Assembly (NCBI RefSeq): GCF_014198245.1
Contig: NZ_JACIHE010000040.1
Coordinates: forward strand, 1-45,604
Source of the DNA: Bradyrhizobium sp. cir1
Lineage (GTDB): Bacteria; Pseudomonadota; Alphaproteobacteria; Rhizobiales; Xanthobacteraceae
DNA: 45,604 nt
Reading direction: 5' to 3'
The notes under the pieces were generated by a model. It ran no database searches. It saw nothing but the letters and a program-made list of their open reading frames with translations, and had not been told where the DNA came from. The position numbers and the translations under genes are program-made. Of the stretch, positions 24,645-35,039 are shown in pieces. Positions within the stretch are counted from its first letter, which is position 1, and each line of letters starts with the position of its first letter.

Positions 24645-25726
24645 TGCGAGGGGCCCGCGGCCTTCTTGCCGCCGCCATGGCGCAGCCGTCCGACCACGCC
24701 GGTCGGAAAGAAGTAGACGCTGGCGATGAAGAGCAGCCCGAGCCACAGCAGCCAGCGGTCGGGATGCAGCAGCCCCGGCAGCAGCGGCAGGCCGGCTTCC
24801 GACGCCGCCTTGGAGGCGACGCCCATCAGCGACTGCAGATAGTTCTGGGCGAGGATGAAGATGGTGGCGCCGATGATCGCGCCGTAGATCGTGCCCATGC
24901 CGCCGATCACCACCATCAGCAGGATGTCCAGCATGATGGAGAAGCTCAGGGAGGTGTCGGGACCCGCATAGCGCAGCCACAGCGCGTTCAAAATGCCGGC
25001 GCTGGCGGCGACCAGCGCGGCGAGGCAGTTGGCGTAGGTCAGGTGGAAGACGGTGCGGAAGCCGAGCGCCTCGGCGCGAAAGCGGTTCTCGCGGATCGCT
25101 TGCAGCACGCGGCCGAACGGCGAGTTCACCACCCGCAGCAAAGCGAGAATCATCAGCGCCGAGATCGCGAACACCAGATAGAAGGTCAGGATGCGGCCGT
25201 TGATCTCGAAGCCGAACAGGTTCCTGGAGATCAGCACCGTGCCGGGGCGCAGCAGCTCCGGCAGCTGGAAGCTGCGCCCGTCCTCGCCGCCGGTCAGCCA
25301 GGACAGCTGCGAGGCGAGAACCTGGAAGGCGGAGGCGACCGCGAGCGTGATCATGGCAAAGAAGATCGCGGCCACCCGCAGCGAGAACAGTCCGATGGCG
25401 AGCGCAAGCAGGGCCGCAAGTGGCAAGCCGGTGGCGATGCCGGTTGCGACCGCCGCCCAGTTCGGGCCCATCCCGTAGAGCGCGATCGCGATGGCGTAGC
25501 TGCCGATGCCGTAAAACATGGTGTGGGCGAACGACACCGAGCCGGTATAGCCGAGCAGCAAATCGTAGGACGCCACCAGCGCGGCGAAGACGCAGATCTT
25601 GGCCGCGACGTTGAGTGCCTTGGCGCCCGGAAACAGGAATGGTGTCGCCGCCAGCGCCAGGATGATGACGATGAGAACAAGAGTAAGGACGCGGCTGCGC
25701 GGCGGATCGCCCGAGAGGATCATCAT
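24641..25726 (-). CDS. livM: Branched-chain amino acid/amide ABC permease, LivM type
   Basis: A 361-aa inner-membrane permease with about ten hydrophobic segments. It has the LivM landmarks YDLLLGYTGSVSFAHTMFYGIGSYA (near 52-77), SPFGRVLQAIRENRFRAEALGF (the EAA-like loop contacting the ATPase) and IGGMGTIYGAIIGA. The start at 25724-25726 overlaps the livH stop (two adjacent ATG codons; the first is used). Last gene of the liv operon. Partners with LivH to form the channel. Confidence 0.94.
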   Translation of the reverse strand: MMILSGDPPRSRVLTLVLIVIILALAATPFLFPGAKALNVAAKICVFAALVASYDLLLGYTGSVSFAHTMFYGIGSYAIAIALYGMGPNWAAVATGIATGLPLAALLALAIGLFSLRVAAIFFAMITLAVASAFQVLASQLSWLTGGEDGRSFQLPELLRPGTVLISRNLFGFEINGRILTFYLVFAISALMILALLRVVNSPFGRVLQAIRENRFRAEALGFRTVFHLTYANCLAALVAASAGILNALWLRYAGPDTSLSFSIMLDILLMVVIGGMGTIYGAIIGATIFILAQNYLQSLMGVASKAASEAGLPLLPGLLHPDRWLLWLGLLFIASVYFFPTGVVGRLRHGGGKKAAGPSH

Positions 25727-26733
25727 CGGCTGGTCACCGCATAGAGGCCGCGCGGCCGCCACATCAGAATGGCGACCATCAGCAGGATGTTGGAGACGAG
25801 GGCGAGCTTCGGCACCAGGAAGCCGCCGTAATTGGCGACCATGGCGACGAGGATCGCGCCGATGAAGCAGCCGCCGATCGACCCGAGCCCGCCGATGATG
25901 ACGACGATGAAGATCAGGACGGTGAGGTCGTCGCTCATGGAGGCGTGCACCTGCTCGCGATACAGCGCCCACATCACGCCGCCGAGACCGGCCAGCGCCG
26001 ATCCGGTCATGAACACGCCGAGGAACAGGCGGCGAATGCGATAGCCGAGCGCCTCGACCATCTCGCGGTTCTCGACGCCGGCGCGGATCAGCAGGCCGAG
26101 CTTGGTGCGGTTGAGCACGAGCTGGATCGCGATGAAGACGGCAAGCCCGATCAGCATCGCCAGCACGCGGTATTTGGCGATCGCGACATCGCCGAGGATG
26201 AAGGAGCCGCGCAGCGAGGCCGGCAGCGGCATCGGGATGATCTGCGGCCCCCACAGCGCATAGAGCGTCTGCTCGGCGACGATCAGGCCGCCGGTCGTCA
26301 TCAGGATCTGCTTCAGATGCTGACCATAAACAGGCAGGATCAGCACGCGCTCGACGACGAGCCCGAGCGCGCCTGACACCGCCATCGAGAGCAGCGCGGC
26401 CGGGGCCAGCACCGCGAGGTTCATCCAGAGCGAATCCGCCTGGATGGACGCCGCGAACGGCGCCAGCACCAGCGTTGCGACATAGGCCCCGACGGCAATG
26501 AAGGCGCCGTGACCGAAATTGAGCACGTCCATCAGGCCGAACACCAGCGTTAGCCCTGAGGCCATGATGAAGATCATCATGCCCATGGCAAGGCTCGCGG
26601 CGGTCAGGGTCAGCCAGGAGCTGGTCGATCCGATCAGCGGGATCGTCAGAAGCGCGAGGGCGATCGGCAGCAGGACCGGCGCGATGTCGCGCTTCGGCTT
26701 CGGCAGCGGATCGGTTGCAGCAAGGTCAGTCAC
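25723..26733 (-). CDS. livH: Branched-chain amino acid/amide ABC permease, LivH type
   Basis: A 336-aa inner-membrane permease. Landmarks: GLTLVFGLMDVLNFGHGAF near 65-83, the coupling loop RTKLGLLIRAGVENREMVEALGYR, and IIGGLGSIGGCFIGA. The start is GTG 26731-26733, overlapping the livF stop as GTGA; no ATG fits the conserved N-terminus better. It forms the membrane pore with LivM, fed by the binding protein encoded at 28395. Confidence 0.93.
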   Translation of the reverse strand: MTDLAATDPLPKPKRDIAPVLLPIALALLTIPLIGSTSSWLTLTAASLAMGMMIFIMASGLTLVFGLMDVLNFGHGAFIAVGAYVATLVLAPFAASIQADSLWMNLAVLAPAALLSMAVSGALGLVVERVLILPVYGQHLKQILMTTGGLIVAEQTLYALWGPQIIPMPLPASLRGSFILGDVAIAKYRVLAMLIGLAVFIAIQLVLNRTKLGLLIRAGVENREMVEALGYRIRRLFLGVFMTGSALAGLGGVMWALYREQVHASMSDDLTVLIFIVVIIGGLGSIGGCFIGAILVAMVANYGGFLVPKLALVSNILLMVAILMWRPRGLYAVTSR

Positions 26734-27452
26734 TGATGCGCCTCCAGGCTCAGGCCGAGCAGCCGCTCCTGCAGCGGCACGTCGGCGGCGAGCGCCGCCA
26801 TCTCGCCACGATGGACGATGGTGCCGTTGTCCATCACCAGCACGTTGTCGCCGAGCTCGCGGGCGGCAAAGAAATTCTGCTCGACCAGCAGGATCGTCGC
26901 ACCCTTGCGCTTGATCTCCTTCAGGCACTCGATCAGCGCCATGACGATCGCGGGCGCCAGCCCCTTGGTCGGCTCGTCGATCAGGAGCAGCTTGCGCGGC
27001 TCGATGATGGCGCGCGCGATCGACAGCATCTGCTTCTGCCCGCCCGAGAGGCTCCCCGCCCGTGACAGCCAGAACCGGCGCAGCGCCGGGAAGAAGCCGA
27101 AGATCCAGTCGAGCTGGGTGTCGTCGAGCGGCCCGTCGCGGGCCGCCAGCACCAGATTCTCCTTCACCGTCAGGTCGGAGAACACCGCCATGCTCTCCGG
27201 CACATAGCCGACGCCGAGCCGGGCGATGTCGGGCGTGGCGCAGCTTTCGATGCGCATCCCGGCGAGGCTGATCTCGCCGCTGGAGGCCTGCCACAGGCCC
27301 ATGATGGTGCGCAGCGTCGTGGTCTTGCCGGCACCGTTGCGGCCGAGCAGCATCGTGACCTGTCCTTGCGGAACGGCGAGGTCGATGCCCTGAAGGATGT
27401 GGTACCGCCCGATATGGGTGTGCACGCCGGAGAGCTTCAGGAGATCGCTCAT
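26730..27452 (-). CDS. livF: Branched-chain amino acid/amide ABC ATPase, LivF type
   Basis: A 240-aa ATPase with Walker A GRNGAGKT, signature LSGGQKQ, Walker B LLLIDEP, and the LivF-specific KGLAP after Walker B. It starts in an ATGA overlap with the livG stop and ends in a GTGA overlap with livH, a tightly coupled operon. With LivG it powers the importer on the cytoplasmic side. Confidence 0.95.
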   Translation of the reverse strand: MSDLLKLSGVHTHIGRYHILQGIDLAVPQGQVTMLLGRNGAGKTTTLRTIMGLWQASSGEISLAGMRIESCATPDIARLGVGYVPESMAVFSDLTVKENLVLAARDGPLDDTQLDWIFGFFPALRRFWLSRAGSLSGGQKQMLSIARAIIEPRKLLLIDEPTKGLAPAIVMALIECLKEIKRKGATILLVEQNFFAARELGDNVLVMDNGTIVHRGEMAALAADVPLQERLLGLSLEAHQ

Positions 27453-28213
27453 GCGGCACTCCTTGGCGCGACGCCGAGATAGGCTTCCTGCACGATCGGC
27501 GAGGCGATCACCTCGGCAGGCGGGCCATCTGCAACAAGTTGTCCGTTGTGCAGCACGATGATGCGGTCGGCGAGCGAGCGCACCACGTCCATCTTGTGCT
27601 CGACGAGGAGGATGATCTTGCTCTTGTCCTGCTTGAGCTGCGCGATCAGGTTGAGCACGACAGGCACCTCGTCGATGCTCATGCCGGCAGTCGGCTCGTC
27701 GAACATGAATACCTTCGGCTCCAGCGCGATCATCAGGGCGACCTCGAGCTTGCGCTGGTCGCCATGCGACAGCGCGGTCGCGGCGACGCCGCGGCGGCTG
27801 CCGAGCGCGACCTGGTCGAGGATGGCATCCGCGCGCGCGATCAGGTCGCCGCGCACCATCCAGGGCCGCACCATGTCGTAGTGGGTGCCGTTCGCCGCCT
27901 GCACCGCGAGGCGGACGTTCTCTTCGACCGAGAGATTCGGAAAGAGATTGGTCAGCTGGAAGGCGCGGCCAAGTCCCGCGCGGGTCCGCATCGGCGCTGA
28001 ATGCTGGGTGATGTCGGTGCCGTCAAACAAGACGCTGCCGCTCGATGCACGCAGCTGGCCCGAGATCAGATTGAAATAAGTGGTCTTGCCGGCGCCGTTC
28101 GGCCCGACGATGGCGGTGAGCTCGCCCGGGCGGAACGTGCAGGTGACGTTATTGACTGCGACATGCCCGCCGAAGCGGATGGTGAGGTCGCGGGTTTCGA
28201 GGGTGAGCGTCAT
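27449..28213 (-). CDS. livG: Branched-chain amino acid/amide ABC ATPase, LivG type
   Basis: A 254-aa ATPase with Walker A GPNGAGKT, a signature reading LSHGDQRKLE (the LivG form), Walker B VFMFDEP and the TAGMS that follows. The LivG-typical insert TRAGLGRAFQLTNLFPNLSVEENV is present. ATG 28211-28213 starts the conserved MTLTLETRDLTIRFGG; the frame is open to 28330 but that part enters a repeat. It lies 181 nt downstream of the binding-protein gene, across a palindromic repeat that may lower its transcription relative to the binding protein. Confidence 0.94.
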   Translation of the reverse strand: MTLTLETRDLTIRFGGHVAVNNVTCTFRPGELTAIVGPNGAGKTTYFNLISGQLRASSGSVLFDGTDITQHSAPMRTRAGLGRAFQLTNLFPNLSVEENVRLAVQAANGTHYDMVRPWMVRGDLIARADAILDQVALGSRRGVAATALSHGDQRKLEVALMIALEPKVFMFDEPTAGMSIDEVPVVLNLIAQLKQDKSKIILLVEHKMDVVRSLADRIIVLHNGQLVADGPPAEVIASPIVQEAYLGVAPRSAA

Positions 28214-28240
28214 GGGTTTTAAGCGTGTCGGCTGGTTGTG

Positions 28241-28388
28241 ACACCTCTCCCCGGAGGGGAGAGGTCGATTTGCTCCTGGCGATGCGAAGCATCGTCCAGT
28301 GAAAATCGGGTGAGGGGGCTCGGGTCCCACAAGAGAGCGGGACCCCTCACCCGCGCCTTCGGCGCGACCTCTCCCTATGGGAGAGGTG
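28241..28388. repeat. Composite palindromic repeat between livK and livG
   Basis: Two outer hairpins, ACCTCTCCCC-GGA-GGGGAGAGGT (28243-28265) and ACCTCTCCC-TAT-GGGAGAGGT (28367-28387), flank an inner pair GGGTGAGGGG / CCCCTCACCC. The same CCTCTCCCC hairpin recurs at 37016, 42283 and, less exactly, 42535. It lies between the binding protein and ATPase genes, where such elements often tune the transcript ratio. Confidence 0.75.
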
Positions 28389-28394
28389 AAGCGC

Positions 28395-29579
28395 TCACCG
28401 CTTGTTGCGGACGGGAACGTCCATGTCCTCGATCTTCAGCTCGCGCACCGGCTCGAGCACGGCCCAGGCGACGTTCGGATCGACCTTGACCTTGAAGTGA
28501 TACATGCTCTGCAGCGCCTGATGGTCTTCTTTGCGGAACACCATCTTGCCCTTCGGCGTGTCGAACTCCAGGCCTTCCATCGCCGTGATCAGCTTCTCGG
28601 TGTCGGTCGACTTGGCCTTGGTGACGGCGGCGACGACGGACATCGCGGCGGCGAAACCGCCCGCGGTGAAGAAGTCCGGCGGCGCCTTGAAGCGCTTCTG
28701 GTGCTCGGCGACCAGCCAGTCGTTCACTGGGTTCTTCGGGATCTCGTAGAAATAATAGGTTGCCCCTTCCATGCCGGGCAGGCCCTTATAGGCGGCGAGC
28801 GCCGGCAGGATGTTGCCGCCGGTGGAGAGCTCGATGCCGTAGCGCTTCGGGTCCATGTCCTGGAGTTTTGCCAGCGGATTGCCGGCGCCGGCCCAGATCA
28901 CCCAGATCACCTTGCGGCCGGGCTTGTCCTTCAGCGCGTCGAACAGGCGCTGGCCGACGGCAGTGAAGTCGGTGGTCGAAGTCGGGGCGTATTCTTCGGC
29001 GGCCAGCGTCGCGCCGGTCTTGGCCAGCGCCTCCTTGAAGGCGGCGACGCCGTCGCGGCCGAAGGCGTAGTCCTGCGCCAGCGTTGCGACGGTGACGCCC
29101 TGCTTGCCGATCGCGACCGCGTTGGAGATCGCGTCCTGCGACGAGTTGCGCGCGGTGCGGAAGATGTAGCGATTCCACTTCTCGCCGGTAATCTGGTCCG
29201 CGACGGCGGGCTCGACAATCAGGATCTTCTTGTTCTCTTCGGCGACCGGGAGAATCGCCAGCGCCGCAGCCGACGAGGTCGTGCCGATGGCGATGTCGGC
29301 CTTGTCGTCCTGATAGGCTTCGGCGAGCGCGGCCTTCGCAAGGTCCGGTTTGCCCTGGTCGTCCTTGGTGATGACGACGATCTTGCGACCGTCGAGCGTC
29401 ATGGTGCCCTTGGTGGCGTATTCAAAACCCATCTGCAGGCCGGTCTCGGTCTGCTTCGCATAGGCCTCGAGCGGACCGGTCTTGCCGTAGATCAGCGCGA
29501 CCTTGAGGTCGTCGGCCCGTGCGGAGGTGCTCGCGGCGAGGGCGAGGATGGTTGTTGTTATGATGAGTGATCGACGCAC
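28395..29579 (-). CDS. livK: Periplasmic binding protein of the liv-type transporter
   Basis: A 394-aa type I periplasmic binding protein. The signal peptide (RRSLIITTTILALAASTSARA, to ~22) is followed by DDLKVALIYGKTGPLEAYAKQTETGLQMGFEYA, then IGTTSSAAALAILPVAEE, RTARNSSQDAIS and DYAFGRDGVAAF. The ligand pocket cannot be read; amides, branched-chain amino acids and aromatic acids are all known for this family. The start is GTG 29577-29579 with AGGAGGG 6 nt before; an upstream frame exists without support. It lies 106 nt downstream of the CoA-transferase, same strand. Confidence 0.92.
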   Translation of the reverse strand: MRRSLIITTTILALAASTSARADDLKVALIYGKTGPLEAYAKQTETGLQMGFEYATKGTMTLDGRKIVVITKDDQGKPDLAKAALAEAYQDDKADIAIGTTSSAAALAILPVAEENKKILIVEPAVADQITGEKWNRYIFRTARNSSQDAISNAVAIGKQGVTVATLAQDYAFGRDGVAAFKEALAKTGATLAAEEYAPTSTTDFTAVGQRLFDALKDKPGRKVIWVIWAGAGNPLAKLQDMDPKRYGIELSTGGNILPALAAYKGLPGMEGATYYFYEIPKNPVNDWLVAEHQKRFKAPPDFFTAGGFAAAMSVVAAVTKAKSTDTEKLITAMEGLEFDTPKGKMVFRKEDHQALQSMYHFKVKVDPNVAWAVLEPVRELKIEDMDVPVRNKR

Positions 29580-29685
29580 GATGGTCCCTCCTGATTCAAA
29601 GTTTCTCTGCAATAGCGATTTGCACAACACTACGAACATTGCAATTGAACCTCCGGCCGAGCGTGTCGGCCTTTTCGAGCATGCA

Positions 29686-31722
29686 TCATTTTTGGGCCCG
29701 CCGCACGGTCTGCGATAATTCGGCCCCCTCGGCCTGACGTCGATCCGACTGCGCTTCCTCCGCGCTCTCGAAAATATGCGGCGCGACGCCGCGCTTCTCC
29801 AGGGCTTCGCCGAGCTTGATGCGCAGGAAGCCCGACGTGGTGTAGCGCGACACGCCGGAATAGAAGCGGTCGACCAGGCTGCGTACCATGGCCGAATAGT
29901 CGTCCATCAGCTCCGGCAGGATGGAAAAGTTGTCATAATTGACGATGGCGTAGACCCGGCGGCCGAGCGGTGCGAGCCTCGCCTCGACGATCGCTGCGAT
30001 GGTGTCGATCTCCGCCTTGCTGCGCAGCGGATAGCGCTCCAGATTGACGAAGAACAGGTTCTGCTGCTCGTCCAGCGTGAAGCGCTGGTCGAGCGGGATG
30101 GTGAGCAGGCGCTCGCGCAGCTCCATGGGGCCGTCGCGGAAGATGCGGGCGTCCATCAGCGCAGGATCGCGCGGGATCAGCGGCTTGAAATCCATCAGGC
30201 GCAGGATGTCGCGCTCGATGTCGATGCCGGGGGCGACTTCCGTGAGCTCGATCCCGTCGGGCCTGAGCTCGAACACGCAGCGTTCGGTGACATAGAGTGT
30301 GCGTTGCTTGCGCGCGGCGGCGAACGGGCCGCTGAAGGTGACGTGCTCGACGCTACCTACGAACTTGCGCGACTTCGCCTCATCGAGGATGACGAGCTTG
30401 CCGTCATTCACCGCAATGCGCTGCTTGCCCGCGCCGAAGGTGCCGACGAAGACGACCTCCTTGGCGTTCTGGCTGATGTTGATGAAGCCACCGGCGCCGG
30501 CAAGCTTCGGCCCGAACTTGCTGACATTGAGGTTGCCGGCGCGGTCGACCTGGGCCAGGCCGAGGAAGGCGGCATCTAAACCGCCGCCGTCGTAGAAGTC
30601 GAACTGATAGGGCTGGTCGATCACCGCCTGGGTATTGATCGCCGCGCCGAAATCGATCCCGCTCGCCGGGATGCCGCCGATCACGCCCGGCTCCGCCGTC
30701 AGTGTGATGAGGTCGATGATGCGCTCTTCGTTCGCGACCGAGGCGATCCCCTCGGGCATGCCGATGCCGAGATTGACGACGCTGTTGGCCTTGAGCTCGA
30801 GGGCGGCGCGCCGGGCAATGATCTTGCGCTCGCTGACCGGCATCACCGGCAGGGAGGCGGCGCGGACGCGGATCTCGCTCGAGAACGCCGGATTGTATTG
30901 CGTGCCGAAGGTCTGCCAGTGGTTCTCAGGCTTCGACACGACGACGCAGTCGACGAGGATGCCGGGGATCTTGACCTGGCGCGGATTGAGGCTGCCGCTC
31001 TCGGCGACGCGCTCGACCTGGGCGATGACGATGCCGCCGGAATTATGCGCCGCCATGGCGATGGCGAGCGCCTCCAGCGTCAGCGCCTCCCTCTCCATGG
31101 TGAGGTTGCCGTCGGGATCGCCGGTCGTGGCGCGGATGATTCCGACGTCGATCGGGAACGTCTTGTAGAGCAGGCACTCCTCGCCGCGCAGCGTAATCAG
31201 CTCCACCATGTCCTCGGTGGTGCGCGCGTTCAGCTTGCCGCCGCCATGCCGGGGATCGACGAAGGTGCCCATGCCGACGCGGGTGATGTGACCGGGCCGG
31301 CGCGCCGCGATGTCGCGGAACAGATGGGTGATCACGCCCTGCGGCAGATTATAGGCCTCGATCTGGCCCGCGATCGCGAGCTGCTGCAGCTTTGGCGCAA
31401 GGCCCCAGTGCCCGCCGATCACGCGCCGGACCAGCCCTTCGTGCGCGAAATGGTTGAGGCCGCGCTGCTTGCCGTCGCCTTGTCCGGCCGCATAGACCAG
31501 CGTCAGGTTGCGCGGCTTGCCCTGCGTGTAGGGCGCATCGCCCTCGTGGGAGAGATAGAGCTCCTCCAGCGCGATCGCGATCTCCTCGGCGAAGCCGATG
31601 CCGACAAAGCCGCCGGTGGCGACGGTATCGCCGTCACGGATCAGCATGACGGCTTCCGCCGCGGTGACGACTTTGCCCTTCTCGGAATTGCGCAAATAGG
31701 GCAAGGCAGGATGCTGGCTCAT
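29686..31722 (-). CDS. Acyl-CoA:acetate/3-ketoacid CoA-transferase (long form)
   Basis: A 678-aa class I CoA-transferase with alpha- and beta-type domains fused, as in YdiF. The alpha half has TVATGGFVGIGFAEE and GLVRRVIGGHWGLAP; the beta half has NLGIGMPEGIASV and the active-site segment LTAEPGVIGG with E344. It extends about 150 aa beyond the usual ~530: the tail (QNLFFVNLERYPLRS and VYAIVNYDNFSILPE and on) looks folded but is of unknown role. ATG 31720-31722 follows GGGAGG. It would activate a short carboxylic acid by moving CoA from an acyl-CoA donor. It sits between the MHS transporter and the liv operon. Confidence 0.93.
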   Translation of the reverse strand: MSQHPALPYLRNSEKGKVVTAAEAVMLIRDGDTVATGGFVGIGFAEEIAIALEELYLSHEGDAPYTQGKPRNLTLVYAAGQGDGKQRGLNHFAHEGLVRRVIGGHWGLAPKLQQLAIAGQIEAYNLPQGVITHLFRDIAARRPGHITRVGMGTFVDPRHGGGKLNARTTEDMVELITLRGEECLLYKTFPIDVGIIRATTGDPDGNLTMEREALTLEALAIAMAAHNSGGIVIAQVERVAESGSLNPRQVKIPGILVDCVVVSKPENHWQTFGTQYNPAFSSEIRVRAASLPVMPVSERKIIARRAALELKANSVVNLGIGMPEGIASVANEERIIDLITLTAEPGVIGGIPASGIDFGAAINTQAVIDQPYQFDFYDGGGLDAAFLGLAQVDRAGNLNVSKFGPKLAGAGGFINISQNAKEVVFVGTFGAGKQRIAVNDGKLVILDEAKSRKFVGSVEHVTFSGPFAAARKQRTLYVTERCVFELRPDGIELTEVAPGIDIERDILRLMDFKPLIPRDPALMDARIFRDGPMELRERLLTIPLDQRFTLDEQQNLFFVNLERYPLRSKAEIDTIAAIVEARLAPLGRRVYAIVNYDNFSILPELMDDYSAMVRSLVDRFYSGVSRYTTSGFLRIKLGEALEKRGVAPHIFESAEEAQSDRRQAEGAELSQTVRRAQK

Positions 31723-31791
31723 GGCATTCCCTCCCATGTCTGTTGCGGACCGCATGCCCGTTCTTCTCGCTTGCCTCTATTCGTATCGCGT

Positions 31792-31816
31792 GGAGCGGCT
31801 GGCGACCAGCCGCTCC
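31792..31816. terminator. Strong hairpin between transporter and CoA-transferase genes
   Basis: GGAGCGGCTGG (31792-31802) and CCAGCCGCTCC (31806-31816) form an 11-bp perfect stem with a 3-nt loop, 30 nt past the transporter stop. No T run follows on the minus strand, so it more likely stabilises the 3' end or attenuates than terminates fully. Confidence 0.5.
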
Positions 31817-31845
31817 GGCGTCGCGGGGGGCCGCACTCAGCCCGT

Positions 31846-33156
31846 TCAGGGCTGGGCGACCTTGCGTGTCTCGGTGGCGAAATAGACCGAGACGACGGTG
31901 ATCAGCGCCAGCGCGATCATGTAGAGCGAGATCGGCCAGGTCGCCGGTGCGTAGGCCGTCATCAATCCCGTCGCGATCAGCGGCGACAGCGCACCGGCAA
32001 AGATCGAGGCGAGGTTGTAGCCGAGCGAAACGCCGCTATAGCGCACCTTGGTGCCGAACAGCTCCGACAGGAAGCTCGCCTGCGGCCCATACATCGCGGC
32101 GTGGCCGATGGCGAGGCCGAGCACGATCGCGATCCAGGCATATTGCGGGTTCTTGGTCGCGAGCAGCATGAACAGCGGGAACGACATCAGCGCCGAGAAT
32201 ACCGCGCCGAAAATGTAGATCGGCCTCCGTCCGAGGCGGTCGGAGAGCGCGCCGAAGGCGGGGATGGTGAAGGTCTCGATCGCCGCGCCGATCAGCACGC
32301 CGTTGAGCATGTCCTGCTTGTTCATGCCGAGCGATTGCGTGGCATAGGCGAGCACGAAGGTCGCATAGATATAGAAGAAGCCGTTCTCGGCGAAGCGCGC
32401 GCCCATCGCGAGCAGGATGTTCTTGGGATACATCCTGATCGCCTCGAGGATCGGCATCTTCACTTCCTGCTTGGTGTCCTTGACCTTCTGGAACTCCGGC
32501 GATTCCGCGATGGTGAAGCGGATCCACAGGCCGACCAGCACCAGCGCGATCGAGAACAGGAACGGGATGCGCCAGCCCCAGGCATAGAGCTGCGCATCGG
32601 TCAACATGGCTGACACCACCGAGAAGACCAGCGTGCCGAGTACGAGGCCGAGCGGCGCCCCGAGTTGCGGCCAGCTGCCGTAAAAGCCCTTCTTGTCCGC
32701 AGGCGCATGCTCGACCGCCATCAGCACCGCGCCGCCCCATTCGCCGCCAAGGCCAAAGCCCTGGATCAGGCGGCAGGTCACGAGCAGGATCGCGGCCCAG
32801 ATGCCGGCTGTCTCATAGGTCGGCAGGAAGCCGATCGCCGCGGTCGCCGCGCCCATGATCAGCAGCGTCAGATAGAGCATGGTCTTGCGGCCGATCTTGT
32901 CGCCGTAATGCCCGAACACGACGCCGCCGAGCGGGCGCGCGATGAAGCCGAGCGCGTAGGTCGCGAACGCCAGCAGCGTTCCCATCATCGGGTCGAAGGT
33001 CGGAAAGAACAGCTTGTTGAAGATCAGCGCCGCGGCGGTGCCGTAGAGGAAGAAGTCGTACCACTCGATCGCCGTGCCGATCAGGCTCGCGGTGGCGACC
33101 GTGACGTGCGATGGCTGTCTCGTCTGAAGCTGATGGACCGAGATCGCTTCACTCAT
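31846..33156 (-). CDS. MFS transporter of the metabolite:H+ symporter (MHS) group
   Basis: A 436-aa carrier with 12 membrane spans. The MHS landmarks are clear: GTAIEWYDFFLYGTAAAL near 26-43, GVVFGHYGDKIGRK near 75-88, GFGLGGEWGGAV near 130-141, and GALSDRLGRRP in the second half. Relatives import shikimate, alpha-ketoglutarate, proline or other organic acids with protons. ATG 33154-33156 follows GGGAGGA. A sigma-54 promoter (33217-33232) stands 61-76 nt upstream, and the next gene upstream encodes a sigma-54 activator. Substrate unknown, probably a carboxylate given the adjacent CoA-transferase. Confidence 0.93.
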   Translation of the reverse strand: MSEAISVHQLQTRQPSHVTVATASLIGTAIEWYDFFLYGTAAALIFNKLFFPTFDPMMGTLLAFATYALGFIARPLGGVVFGHYGDKIGRKTMLYLTLLIMGAATAAIGFLPTYETAGIWAAILLVTCRLIQGFGLGGEWGGAVLMAVEHAPADKKGFYGSWPQLGAPLGLVLGTLVFSVVSAMLTDAQLYAWGWRIPFLFSIALVLVGLWIRFTIAESPEFQKVKDTKQEVKMPILEAIRMYPKNILLAMGARFAENGFFYIYATFVLAYATQSLGMNKQDMLNGVLIGAAIETFTIPAFGALSDRLGRRPIYIFGAVFSALMSFPLFMLLATKNPQYAWIAIVLGLAIGHAAMYGPQASFLSELFGTKVRYSGVSLGYNLASIFAGALSPLIATGLMTAYAPATWPISLYMIALALITVVSVYFATETRKVAQP

Positions 33157-33216
33157 CTTGCGTCCTCCCTGGTTGCGAATGCGCATGTGCAGCATGCGTC
33201 ATTGTGCAAAGCGAAG

Positions 33217-33232
33217 AGCAAGCTCCGCGCCA
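33217..33232 (-). promoter_or_regulatory. Sigma-54 promoter of the MHS transporter
   Basis: Read on the minus strand: TGGCGCG-GAGC-TTGCT. It agrees with TGGCACG-N4-TTGCW except for one base; the invariant GG and GC are present with the exact spacing. Transcription would start near 33206, about 50 nt before the transporter ATG. Confidence 0.75.
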
Positions 33233-33310
33233 GATGCCACAGGTTTGCGCAAATTGGCTGAAAACCCAGCAGATTCAGCGGCAGTGACGGGACAGAGCTG
33301 CAATGCGCCA

Positions 33311-33347
33311 TGTCCGGAATCCGAGACTCCGGACACTCCGAGTCTCG
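33311..33347. promoter_or_regulatory. Paired inverted repeats, probable activator-binding site
   Basis: Two overlapping perfect inverted repeats: TGTCCGGA (33311-33318) with TCCGGACA (33328-33335), and CGAGACTC (33322-33329) with GAGTCTCG (33340-33347). They lie about 80-130 bp upstream of the sigma-54 promoter, the usual place for enhancer sites, and just after the activator's stop codon. No T run makes a terminator less likely. Confidence 0.6.
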
Positions 33348-33351
33348 AAAC

Positions 33352-34794
<1,443 letters not shown>

Positions 34795-34886
34795 GGCGTG
34801 CCTCGCGGGAAGCCCGCCTGTGTATTACCAAAAGGCCAATAATTTCAAAGGGGGAATTGAGGGTTGCACCGTTCGCAATCTATCCA

Positions 34887-35018
34887 CCGTCACCCTGAGG
34901 TGGCCGCTTCTTCAGCGGCCCTCGAAGGGCGACGGCCCGGCTGCATCTCGGCCGTTCATCCTTCGAGGCTCGACCCGCGATGCGTTCGCATCGCGGGTCT
35001 CGCGCCTCAGGATGACGG
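34887..35018. repeat. Palindromic intergenic repeat (CCGTCACCCTGAGG type)
   Basis: CCGTCACCCTGAGG at the left end and CCTCAGGATGACGG at the right are inverted copies with a small mismatch, with nested hairpins such as GGCCGCT/AGCGGCC and CCCGCGATGCG/CGCATCGCGGG. It fills the gap between two minus-strand genes. Confidence 0.75.
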
Positions 35019-35039
35019 AACGCAGATCCTGGAGCATCC

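Noticed and set aside
29655..29675. GGCCGA-GCGTG-TCGGCC followed by TTTT on the plus strand, resembling a terminator
   Set aside because: No plus-strand gene ends there; both neighbours are on the minus strand, so it is probably chance or part of the livK leader.
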